Assembly: GCF_000614185.1 (NCBI RefSeq)
Contig: NZ_BAKM01000002.1
Location: 172,350-236,349, forward strand
Length of the DNA: 64,000 bases
Direction of reading: 5' to 3'
DNA from: Phocaeicola sartorii JCM 17136 = DSM 21941
GTDB taxonomy: Bacteria; Bacteroidota; Bacteroidia; Bacteroidales; Bacteroidaceae
Shown: piece by piece, positions 48,401-57,902 of the stretch
Layout: every line of letters starts with the position of its first letter
How positions within the stretch are numbered: position 1 is the first letter of the stretch
Notes under the pieces: model-generated
Databases searched by the model: none
The model's input: only the letters and a program-made list of their open reading frames with translations
What the model was told of the DNA's origin: nothing
Program-made: the position numbers and the translations under genes

Positions 48401-48812
48401 ATCTGCTGCAAGAGACATGAGTACTAAGAAGCTGAATTATATTAATGCTCCTGTATTTTGGAACGATGTGTTTGTTCCGGAAGATGTAGTTGATGATCAA
48501 GGTAATGTTGTGGCATATCAAAATCTTGATGCCAAATATCCTAATATGGGCTTTTCTGTGAATAATGAGTCTTCTAATTTTTGGAAAATCAATTCATTAC
48601 GTATGACTTTGAAAACATTGACAGTGGGGTATAAATTACCATCCGACTGGGTGAGGAAGATGAATATCGAAGGATGCCGTTTTACTTTGACCGGTACCAA
48701 CCTGTTAAGTTTCTTCAATCCGTATCCGGAAAATTTCTGTGATCCGCTGAGTGTGTATGGGGCTTATCCTACCTTGAGAAATGTTTCATTAGGTGTTAAT
48801 ATTTCATTCTAA
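45496..48812 (+). CDS. SusC-like TonB-dependent outer membrane transporter, frame interrupted
   Basis: Imports oligosaccharides through the outer membrane with its SusD partner. Layout: signal sequence; CarboxypepD_reg-like domain (TVTGQVVDETGEPVIGASV); TonB box region (ILDEVVIVGYGTQK); plug domain (ALQGMVTGLSVSGGQSRPG); then the beta-barrel, ending GVNISF. The frame breaks at 46278-46280, where GGG should be GGGG. The corrected text reads KEGRARISYSGQFGYNDE and the length is 1105 aa, normal for SusC. From about 45900 onward base composition becomes visibly AT-rich compared with the HTCS and the 5' part of this gene. Confidence 0.94.
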
Positions 48813-48820
48813 TAAAAAAT

Positions 48821-50840
48821 ATGAAAAAGATATTGAGATATACTTTCTTTGCAATGGCATTAGCTGCTATGACTTCATGTAGTGACCAATTTTTGCAAGA
48901 TAAAAAAGATTATAATGGTTTTAATGAAGAAATCTATGATAATATAGCATTGGCTACCGGAAAGGTTGATTTTGTGTATGGGCTTTGTCTGCCTACAACG
49001 GCATCGGGAGTTGGTCATTCTAACCCTTGTACAGGACGTGCCGATGCTTTCTCTCAATCGACAGAAGAATACGCAGGTTCTACTGCTTTTACGCAATTGG
49101 CTGAGATTCTGAGTTCGAATGTTCCTGATTATTTTTATAATAAAAACACCGATGGACCTTGGTCGCGCATCCGCGAATGCAATATTTTTCTAGATAATAT
49201 TGACAAAGGGGCATTAGGGGAAGCAGATAGAAACAAGTTAAAAGGACAGATCTATTTTTGGCGGGCTTGGATTTATACCCGGTTGGTTATGATGTATGGT
49301 GGAGTTCCCATTGTAACTACCGCTCAAAATGCTATTTTAGGTGATGGCTCTTCTAAAGATGAATTAGAAGTGCAGCGCAGTTCAACGGCCGATTGTATTG
49401 ACTTTATTTGCGGAGATTTGGATAAGGCTATAGCCCTGTTGCCAGGAAGATGGGACAATAATAATTGGGGACGTATTACTTCAGGTGCGGCGGCAGCATT
49501 AAAAGGACGTTTGTTGTTAGCTTATGCTAGTCCGTTATTCAATCGTAATGATGACCAGACAAGATGGCAGGCTGCTTATGACGCTAATAAGGCTGCTTAT
49601 GATTTGTTGACTCAGAATGGATTTGGATTGGCTGATGGAAAAGGCAATCGTGCTGAAAACTGGGAAAAGATGTTTAGCCAGATTCAAAGTTGTGAGGCGG
49701 TAATGGTCACTTTGTTTAATACTCTGACTAATGATTATAAAAAGAACAATAGTTGGGAGCAGATGGCTCGTCCTAAAGAACTTTTAGGAGGTGGCGGAAT
49801 GGCTGCTACTGCTGAAATGGTTGATTTGTTCCCGATGGCAGATGGTAAAAAACCGGGGGAAAGTACATTTGATTATGATGAACTGAAATTCTATAAGAAC
49901 AGAGATCCGCGTTTTTACCGTACTTTTGCTTTTAATGGAGTAGTTTGGCCTTATAAGATGGACAATGGTTATACATTGTGGAACTATCAATGGTATAAAG
50001 ATGAAGACTCTTTTGAAAGTGGAAAGCCTGGTAATTCAGCTCAATATTCAGGGGATGTCAACTCTGGTATATTCGTACGTAAACGTACAAACCCTGAAGC
50101 ACAATGGATAATGCGAATAAATTCAATTTAAGTGCCACTCCATATATGGAAATTCGTTTTGCAGAAGTCGTTTTGAATTTAGCTGAATCGGCTTGTGGTA
50201 TTGGCAAGAAAGATGATGCTGTTGAATTATTGAAAGATATTCGTGAAAGAGTAGGTTATACAGGAGATTGTGGATTGGCGGTTGCTGAATTAAAAGCAGA
50301 TCGTGATAAATTGTTTTCTGCTATATTGTATGAGCGCCAGATAGAATTAGCTTATGAAGGAAAGCGATTTGATGATATGCGTCGTTGGATGTTGTGGAAT
50401 GATGATTTTGGAACCTGTACCCGATTAGGGTGGAACCTTTGAATGGAAAACGTCGTCATGGCATGTTCTTGGCAGTGAAGCCATCTGTTTATGTTGAAAC
50501 AAAGGCCGGACAGGATTATGATATCTTTAATCCTGCTAGCAAGGCTTATGACGCTTCAAAGGTTACTCGTGCTGGTATTGCTTTGGATCCTAGTTCTTCA
50601 GATGAGGAATTTATGTCGCAAATTGAGAAACTGGATAAATTCTATGACATGAATTTGGTACGACATGAAAATGATCAGATAGATGGCACGTCTACACCAC
50701 GTTTTGAAATTACTTTCTTAAACAAATATTATTTTATAGGTTTGAAAGAAAATGTAATGAAACAGTCTTCTTATTTATATCAGAATATAGGTTGGGAAGA
50801 TTACTATGGTAGTGAAGGTACATTTGATCCTTTGAAATAG
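48821..50840 (+). CDS. SusD-like surface glycan-binding lipoprotein, frame interrupted twice
   Basis: Surface lipoprotein that caps the SusC channel and binds the glycan. Lipobox LAAMTSC (Cys20). The typical SusD pieces are ATGKVDFVYGLCLP, LKGQIYFWRAWIYTRLV and the C-terminal YERQIELAYEGKRFDDMRRW. There are two one-base losses: at 50106-50107 (GG should be GGG, giving AQWDNANKFNLS) and at 50428-50430 (GGG should be GGGG, giving RLGVEPLNGKRRHG). The corrected length is 673 aa. It shares the AT-rich composition of the SusC barrel and starts 8 nt after it. Confidence 0.93.
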
Positions 50841-50920
50841 AAGAGAAAATATGAATAAAAGTGGTTAGAAATAGACGAATGTTTCTTTCTGACATTTTAT
50901 TCGACTTTTGAGATTTTTGG

Positions 50921-50971
50921 TATCCACAGAGTTCCTTTGTTGATAATAAAATAGCATAGGCTCTGTGGATA
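50921..50971. repeat. 11-bp perfect inverted repeat between susD and the subtilase gene
   Basis: TATCCACAGAG (50921-50931) and CTCTGTGGATA (50961-50971) with a 29-nt loop that ends 29 nt before the next ATG. It could be an operator, an attenuating stem or a terminator. No T run follows. Confidence 0.55.
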
Positions 50972-50999
50972 TCTGGTTATTAAACAATAAATTAATATT

Positions 51000-52694
51000 A
51001 TGAAAAACAATAAAGAATGGATATTTTTTGCTTTGGTCAGTTTGTTTTCATTTTCGTCTTGTGTTCAAGAGGAGATGTTGCAAGAGGAGGAACGAGGAGA
51101 AAGATATATAAAGATAGATGTACCCAAATTAGAAAAAGGAACAGTTTCTGATTTATCCATTGGCTCTCGAAGTGCTCTATACAATGATCCTGTTTTTTCC
51201 TTGCAATGGGGTTTGTCAAATTCTAATGGTATTGACGTTAATGCTTTAAAAGCATGGAATTGGGCAGATGGTAAAAAAATAAAAGTAGCCATTATAGATT
51301 CAGGAGTTGATAAAACGCATCCAGATTTAAGTGATAATATATCATCGTTAAGTTATGATATAATGACTGGTACTTCACCTAGTAGAGTTTATGATAAGCA
51401 TGGGACGTGTTGTGCTGGAGTTATAGGTGCTATACGTAATAATGGAATAGGTATTGTTGGAATAGCACCTAACGTTGAAATAATGCCCATTAGTTTAGAT
51501 TTTGAAGGAAATTTGAACGGCTCTCAAATGGCAGATGCTATAAATTGGGCGTGGCAAAACGGAGCAGATGTGATTAATATGTCTTTGACATGTAGTCCTA
51601 ATGATAAAATGACTGATGCAATAAAAAATGCTTTGACAAAGGGACGAAATGGGAAAGGGTGTGTTGTTGTTGCCGCTAGTGGCAATCAAGGACAATCTAG
51701 TGTGGGATATCCTGCAAATGTTGAAGGGGTGATAGCTGTAGGCTCTATTGATAGAAATGGTTTGCATGATCCGGATTCAAATTATGGAGAAAATTTAGAC
51801 TTTGTTGCTCCGGGAGTAAATGTATGGACAACAATACTAAATGGGGAATATGATGTTTTGAATGGAACTTCTTTGGCTGCACCTATGATTTCTGGTATTG
51901 CGGCATTATTACTATCTTTAGATTCTGAAGCTACAGCTTCTGAAGTGTATTGGAATATGGTTGATGCTTGTAGAGAATTACCGGAAAATACTCATAATAA
52001 AATAGGACATGGCTTGGTTGATGCTTATTTGACTTTGATGGTGAGTAAGTTTGGTGAAGTTGAAGAAGAAATTAGCGGAAATCATTTTAAAGATTCTTGT
52101 CCCATCTCTTATAGTGTTCCTGAACCATTTGATATGGAATGGGTGGTTACATCAAATTATGTAGAACCATCTTTAAATGATGAGAATACTACAGTGACTA
52201 AGGTTGTTAGGACTTACAAAGGACAAAGTATTGAAATTCCTAATACTAAAAAAGGAGCAGGGATAAGATATGATGTGGAAGGGCATGTTGTAGATGAGTT
52301 TGGTCAAACGTTAAAAACGATTAGGACTTGTCTAACCAGCGGGCCTCCTAGTCCAATGACGGGAACATTACAATGGCAAGCATCTTCAACAGTAGGTGAC
52401 CACTATATTGATTGGGAAACTGGAGGGAATTTTGATAGTCAATATCCTACTTATGATATGAATTACTCTTATGAACCACTTGTGAATAGATATGATAATA
52501 TTACTAATAACCCTCAGTATGGCGTAAGAATCGAAGAGAAGTCATTTGCGGAAGTTGAAGATTTCAATGTGGATTGTTCTTGTTATAAGATCAATTTTAG
52601 AGGAGCTTCTGGCTTTATGACAGATACTTTTATATGGATAACTACAGATGAGGGAGAAGGACGTCCATTTCGTATTCAGACTTTTGTTGAATAA
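51000..52694 (+). CDS. subtilisin-like (S8) surface lipoprotein protease in the PUL
   Basis: 564-aa serine protease. Lipobox FSFSSC gives lipid at Cys21. The peptidase S8 triad is complete: Asp100 in AIIDSGVDKTHPD, His134 in YDKHGTCCAGVIGA and Ser291 in LNGTSLAAPMISG, with oxyanion Asn in AASGNQGQ. The C-terminal 200 residues are beta-rich and unlike the protease domain, perhaps a binding or attachment module. It occupies the place where PULs normally encode a SusE/F-type glycan-binding lipoprotein. It is strongly AT-rich, with runs such as AATAAT. A role in cutting the protein part of a plant glycoprotein is an inference. Confidence 0.88.
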   Translation: MKNNKEWIFFALVSLFSFSSCVQEEMLQEEERGERYIKIDVPKLEKGTVSDLSIGSRSALYNDPVFSLQWGLSNSNGIDVNALKAWNWADGKKIKVAIIDSGVDKTHPDLSDNISSLSYDIMTGTSPSRVYDKHGTCCAGVIGAIRNNGIGIVGIAPNVEIMPISLDFEGNLNGSQMADAINWAWQNGADVINMSLTCSPNDKMTDAIKNALTKGRNGKGCVVVAASGNQGQSSVGYPANVEGVIAVGSIDRNGLHDPDSNYGENLDFVAPGVNVWTTILNGEYDVLNGTSLAAPMISGIAALLLSLDSEATASEVYWNMVDACRELPENTHNKIGHGLVDAYLTLMVSKFGEVEEEISGNHFKDSCPISYSVPEPFDMEWVVTSNYVEPSLNDENTTVTKVVRTYKGQSIEIPNTKKGAGIRYDVEGHVVDEFGQTLKTIRTCLTSGPPSPMTGTLQWQASSTVGDHYIDWETGGNFDSQYPTYDMNYSYEPLVNRYDNITNNPQYGVRIEEKSFAEVEDFNVDCSCYKINFRGASGFMTDTFIWITTDEGEGRPFRIQTFVE

Positions 52695-52731
52695 TAAAGA
52701 GAAGTATTACTGTTGTAGCTTTTATATATGG

Positions 52732-52763
52732 GATGAGGGTGTTCATAGGAAGAATACCCTCAT
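52732..52763 (+). terminator. terminator-like hairpin after the subtilase gene
   Basis: GATGAGGGT (52732-52740) pairs with ACCCTCATC (52755-52763), weak T tail. Confidence 0.6.
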
Positions 52764-52804
52764 CGTTTGCTTAAATTAATAGAATCTTTACAAGAAATTG
52801 CAGA

Positions 52805-55107
52805 ATGAAAAAGAGTTTATTTGTTTTATATGCCTGTGTGGCAATTGGAATGAGCAGTTGTTCCGATAGTCCGGATTTATATAAAGATCCGGATCGTCCG
52901 GTTGATGAACGGGTGGATAATTTGATGAGTCAGATGACCTTGGAGGAAAAAGTAGCGCAAATGTGTCAGTATGTAGGATTAAAACACATGCGGAACTCTG
53001 AAAAGCACCTCTCACTGGAAGAACTGGAGAAGAATCATGCTCAAGGTTTTTATAAAGATCTGCATTCTTCGCAAGTGGCCGAAATGGTGGAGCAAGGTTG
53101 GGTCGGTTCGTTTTTGCATGTGACCGATTTGGAGGAAGCTAACTACCTGCAATCTTTGGCACGGAAAAGCAGGTTACAGATTCCTTTGCTGATAGGCATA
53201 GATGCCATACATGGCAACGGGCTTTGTTATGGGGCAACGATCTACCCGACAGCTATTGGACAGGCTTCTACTTTTGATACGCTGTTGGTGAAAAAGGCTG
53301 CTGAGGAAACTGCTTTCGAAACACGCGCCACCGGATCGCATTGGGCGTTTACTCCCAATGTGGATATTGCACGGGATCCGCGTTGGGGACGCACCGGCGA
53401 AACATACGGCGAGGATCCTTTTTTGGTTTCGGCTATGGGAGTGGCGACTGTCCGGGGATTACAAGGAAATAAAACCGATAAATCGGAGCATGTATTAGCT
53501 TGTGTCAAACATTTGGTAGGAGGCGGGCAGTCTGTCAACGGCAGGAATTGTGCGCCTTTTGATGCTTCGGAACGTATGTTGGATGAAATCTTTTTTCCTC
53601 CCTTCAAGGCTTGTGTGGAAGCCGGTGCCTCTACATTGATGGCTGCCCATAATGAATTGAATGGAATTCCGTGTCATGGAAATAAATTCCTGCTGACCGA
53701 AGTCCTTCGTGACAGATGGCATTTTGATGGTTTTGTGGTGAGTGACTGGATGGATATAGAGCGTTTGTACGGACAGCACCGTACGGCGGAAACTCCTGAA
53801 GAAGCTCCGTGGTGTCTGTCAATGCGGGGATAGACATGCACATGCATGGACCGGGTTTTATGAAGCATATCATTGATGCGGTAAAGAATGGACAAGTGTC
53901 TGGAAAACGGGTGGATGATGCGGTGCGTAAGATTCTGAAAGCGAAGTTTGAACTGGGATTGTTTGAAGACCCGTTTTATGATGAGGGGAAAAGCAAGGAA
54001 GTGCTGTTCTGCGACAAGCACCGGAAGACGGCTTTGCAGTTATCCAGAGAATCTATGGTATTATTGACTAATAAAGGGATTCTTCCTTTGGATGAACGCA
54101 AGTATAAAAACATATTGGTGGCAGGTCCGAATGCGGATTCACATGCCATTCTGGGAGACTGGGGATTGCCCCAGCCGGAAGGCAATATGGTGACAATACT
54201 GGATGGATTGAAAAAAGTGTCTCCCTCTACGGCGTTTCACTTTCTGGATATGGGATTCAATATTCGTAAGATGGATGCTGCCAAAATAGTGCAGGCCGGC
54301 AAGATGGCGCGGCGGATGGATGCTGCGATTATTGTGGTAGGAGAGAACTCCATGCGCGAGCATTGGCTGGACAAGACATGTGGCGAGAACATGGATCGCT
54401 CGGATATTGATTTGCCGGGATTACAGCAGGAATTGGTGGAAGAGGTATATAAGGCGGGGATTCCTGTCATTGTGGTGCTGGTGAATGGACGTCAGTTGGG
54501 CGTGGAATGGATCGCAAATCATGTGTCTGCTTTAGTGGAGGCATGGGAGCCCGGATCTATGGGCGGACAAGCTGTTGCCGAGGTTTTGTATGGAGAAGTC
54601 AATCCGTCCGGAAAGTTACCGGTCACTGTTCCACGCCACGTGGGGCAGCTGCAATGTGTATACAATCATAAATCAGCGAATACCTGGTTTCCTTACGCAT
54701 TAGGCAATAGTGACCCGCTGTTTTATTTCGGTTACGGGCTAAGTTACACACACTATCGTTACGATAATCTGAAGCTTGAAAAATCGGTCATCACTCCTGA
54801 CGGAAGCACATCGGTTTCTGTTGATGTCAGTAATATAGGTGACAGAGACGGAGATGAGATTGTTCAGCTTTATATACGTGATGATTATAGTTCGGCAACC
54901 CGTCCTGTAAAAGAATTGAAAGGATTCCGGCGGGTTCATTTGAAGAAAGGAGAGACCCGGACGGTTACCTTTGAGATTACTCCTGACTTGCTGGCGTATG
55001 ATGACGCGGAAATGAATTATGGAGTAGAGAAAGGCACTTTTACCCTGATGCTGGGCTCTTCTTCCAGAGATGAAGATTTGAGAGATATACAATTGACTGT
55101 GCGATGA
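52805..55107 (+). CDS. glycoside hydrolase family 3 lipoprotein, frame interrupted
   Basis: 767-aa beta-glycosidase, often a beta-glucosidase or beta-xylosidase. Lipobox AIGMSSC (Cys19) anchors it to the envelope. The catalytic N-domain has LIGIDAIHGNGL, DPRWGRTGETYGEDP, KHLVGGGQSVNG and nucleophile Asp314 in VVSDWMDIERL. The second domain has VVGENSMREHWLD and a C-terminal fibronectin III-like domain. The frame breaks near 53807-53813. Adding one base gives EEAPVVSVNAGIDMHMHGPGF. Composition is back to the balanced GC of the HTCS region. The sugar specificity cannot be fixed from sequence. Confidence 0.93.
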
Positions 55108-55276
55108 TTTCCATGTAAAGATGGATAAAAAGATGAAATATGCCCTCTTTCTTGGGTACATTATCAGAATAAAGACGTCTTTAGAAAGAATCTTTTGAAA
55201 ATTAAGAATAAAAACTGAAAATAAGACTAGAAAATAAACTTGACTAGCACGCAGATATAATTAAATCAAAGAAAGT

Positions 55277-57013
55277 ATGAAAAGAAATTTGTTTTTAGGA
55301 GTTTGCCTGGCAGCTTTCATCGCCCCTACGGGAGTGAAAGCGCAGTATCCGCAGTTGACCTCGGAAGCCAGCCAAACCTACGCTAAGATGAAAGAAGAAC
55401 TGTATCGCCGTTCAGACGAAGCTTGGGCAAAAGCATTGCCTGTTGTTCAGAAAGAGGCAAGAGAAGGTCGTCCGTATATACCATGGGCTTCCCGCCCGTA
55501 TGATCTGCCACAGGCAAAAATCCCCGCATTCCCCGGAGCTGAAGGGGGAGGTATGTTTACCTTTGGCGGACGTGGCGGGAAGGTGATTACCGTGACCAAC
55601 CTGAACGACAGTGGTCCCGGATCTTTCCGTGAGGCTTGCGAAACCGGTGGGGCGCGTATCATTGTGTTCAATGTGTCGGGCATCATCAAGTTGGAATCTC
55701 CCATCATTGTCCGCGCTCCTTATGTGACCATTGCCGGACAGACCGCTCCGGGAGACGGAGTCTGCATAGCAGGGGAGTCCTTCTGGGTGAATACGCACGA
55801 TGTCATTGTGCGTCACATGCGTTTCCGCCGCGGCGAGACGAAAGTACATCACCGTGACGACTCTTTCGGAGGAAATCCCGTGGGAAATATCATGATTGAC
55901 CACTGCTCTTGCACATGGGGACTGGATGAGAATATCTCTTTCTACCGCCACATGTACGACGAAAGTGAAGGACAATATGAGACGAAAGACAGAAAACTGC
56001 CTACTGTCAATGTAACCATACAGAATACCATCTCGGCCAAAGCGCTGGATACGTACAACCATGCGTTCGGAAGCACGCTGGGCGGGGAGAACTGTGCTTT
56101 TGCCCGTAACCTGTGGGCCAGCAACTCGGGACGTAACCCGTCTATCGGATGGAACGGGGTCTTTAACTTTGTGAACAATGTGGTTTTCAACTGGGTGCAT
56201 CGCTCGTCGGACGGAGGAGACTACACGGCAATGTTCAACATGATTAACAACTATTACAAACCGGGACCTGCCACGCCCAAGGATACCAATGTGGGACATC
56301 GTATCTTGAAACCGGAAGCCGGACGAAGCAAGCTGGACCACAAGGTGTACGGACGTGTGTATGCCGATGGAAACATTATGGAAGGTTATCCCGAAATCAC
56401 AAAGGATAACTGGAACGGTGGTATCCAGGTGGAGGAACAGCCCAATACCGACGGATATACCGAACTGATGCGCAGCTATGAGCCGTTCGCCATGCCTCAT
56501 GTCCATATCATGTCGGCCAAAGATGCTTACGGATATGTGCTCGACAATGTGGGAGCCAATATCCCCAGCCGCGATATCGTGGACACCCGTATTGTGGAAG
56601 AGGTGAGAACCGGTATTCCTTATTATGAAAAGAAACTTCCCAAGGATGCTTACGGAGACAAGTGGGGCTTGTCACCGAAATCGCAGGATGAGGACGGATT
56701 GTTCAAGTACCGCCGCTTGCCGAAGGATTCTTATAAACTGGGTATCATCACCGATATTCGTCAGATGGGTGGATATCCCGAATACAAAGGAACTCCGTAT
56801 GTGGATACAGATGGCGACGGTATGCCCGATGAATGGGAAAAGGCGAACGGCTTGAATCCCAATGATCCTTCTGATGCCAACAAGGATTGTACCGGTGACG
56901 GATATACCAATATAGAGAAATACATCAACGGCATCAGTACGACAAACTGTATTGACTGGTCTGATTTGAAGAATAATTTTGATACGTTGGCGGCAAAAGG
57001 AAAGCTGATGTAA
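55277..57013 (+). CDS. pectate lyase-like PL1 family protein (first copy)
   Basis: 578-aa secreted polysaccharide lyase. Signal peptide about 1-21. Right-handed beta-helix core: FPGAEGGGMFTFGGRGGKVI, PYVTIAGQTAPGDGVCIAG, VIVRHMRFRRGETK and IMIDHCSCTWGLDENIS. The last 80 residues carry DTDGDGMPDEWE and DCTGDGYTNIEKYING, which look like calcium-binding loops. PL1 enzymes cleave polygalacturonate by beta-elimination. The close relative at 57903 shares the whole design, including the N-terminal DEAWAKALPVV. It starts about 170 nt after the GH3 gene. Confidence 0.92.
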   Translation: MKRNLFLGVCLAAFIAPTGVKAQYPQLTSEASQTYAKMKEELYRRSDEAWAKALPVVQKEAREGRPYIPWASRPYDLPQAKIPAFPGAEGGGMFTFGGRGGKVITVTNLNDSGPGSFREACETGGARIIVFNVSGIIKLESPIIVRAPYVTIAGQTAPGDGVCIAGESFWVNTHDVIVRHMRFRRGETKVHHRDDSFGGNPVGNIMIDHCSCTWGLDENISFYRHMYDESEGQYETKDRKLPTVNVTIQNTISAKALDTYNHAFGSTLGGENCAFARNLWASNSGRNPSIGWNGVFNFVNNVVFNWVHRSSDGGDYTAMFNMINNYYKPGPATPKDTNVGHRILKPEAGRSKLDHKVYGRVYADGNIMEGYPEITKDNWNGGIQVEEQPNTDGYTELMRSYEPFAMPHVHIMSAKDAYGYVLDNVGANIPSRDIVDTRIVEEVRTGIPYYEKKLPKDAYGDKWGLSPKSQDEDGLFKYRRLPKDSYKLGIITDIRQMGGYPEYKGTPYVDTDGDGMPDEWEKANGLNPNDPSDANKDCTGDGYTNIEKYINGISTTNCIDWSDLKNNFDTLAAKGKLM

Positions 57014-57041
57014 CATGGATAGGAAGGAAAGATTTTTGAGT

Positions 57042-57707
57042 ATGAAAAGGTTAGGTGTAATGTGTCTGTTGCTCATGGCGGTAATTCTTACCGCCGGAGC
57101 AGTGGATCTGGATCGCGAGGGTCGTGACCCTGCTTATGTGGAATCTATTGTAAAGCGTTCGCAGAAGATTGTGGACAAGTTGGAACTGAAAGATGCGGAG
57201 ATGGCGCAGCATGTGACACATATCATTGCCAACCGCTATTTTAAGTTGAATGACATCTACGAGGTGCGCGACGCCAAAGTGAAGCAGGCCAAAGAGACCT
57301 TGACCGGTGATGCCAAGCAGGAGGCGGTCAAAGCGGCAGAGGATGAGAAGGATGCGGCACTGTATCGCTGTCATTTTGAGTTTCCGGCTGCCTTGTCGCT
57401 CTATCTGGACGGCAAACAAATAGATGCGGTGAAGGACGGGATGACGTATGGCGTGCTGATGGTGACTTATAATTCTCATGTGGATATGATTCCCACGCTT
57501 ACCCAGGAGGAGAAGGCGCAGATTATGGCATGGCTGGTAGAGGCGCGTGAGTTTGCCATCGATGCCGAGAACTCGAACAAGAAACATGCGGCTTTCGGCA
57601 AATACAAAGGCCGTATTAACAACTATCTGGCCAAACGCGGATATGACTTGAAGAAAGAACGCGAAGCTTGGTATGAACGTATCAAGGCACGTGGAGGAAA
57701 GATATAA
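57042..57707 (+). CDS. DUF3826 protein
   Basis: About 221-aa secreted helical protein of the DUF3826 family, often encoded beside pectate lyases in Bacteroides. The signal peptide MKRLGVMCLLLMAVILTAGA supports the start at 57042; an earlier in-frame ATG at 57015 is 1 nt after the lyase stop. The rest is alpha-helical and charged (KQAKETLTGDAKQEAVKAAE). No catalytic motif recognised. A helper role in pectin processing is inferred from gene order only. Confidence 0.8.
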   Translation: MKRLGVMCLLLMAVILTAGAVDLDREGRDPAYVESIVKRSQKIVDKLELKDAEMAQHVTHIIANRYFKLNDIYEVRDAKVKQAKETLTGDAKQEAVKAAEDEKDAALYRCHFEFPAALSLYLDGKQIDAVKDGMTYGVLMVTYNSHVDMIPTLTQEEKAQIMAWLVEAREFAIDAENSNKKHAAFGKYKGRINNYLAKRGYDLKKEREAWYERIKARGGKI

Positions 57708-57730
57708 GTTTTTATTAAAAATCAGGAGAA

Positions 57731-57767
57731 AGAGCTTGCCCGGTAAAACGGTGTCAGGCTCTTTTTT
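57731..57767 (+). terminator. terminator after the DUF3826 gene
   Basis: AGAGC pairs with GCTCT around an inner CCGGT/ACGG stem, followed by six T. Confidence 0.75.
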
Positions 57768-57902
57768 ATGTGTGGATAGAGAGTACAACGGGCATTCTGT
57801 TCCGTCTTTTAGGTAGAAATATCCGCAAGATGTGTTTGAATCATGTTAAAAGCATGATAATATGTTACGAAGTTATAGAAAAAATAATAATTTAGCAATC
57901 AA

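Noticed and set aside
45496..50840. SusC/SusD as pseudogenes
   Set aside because: Both keep full family length after one-base repairs in G runs, as do essential genes elsewhere in the window.
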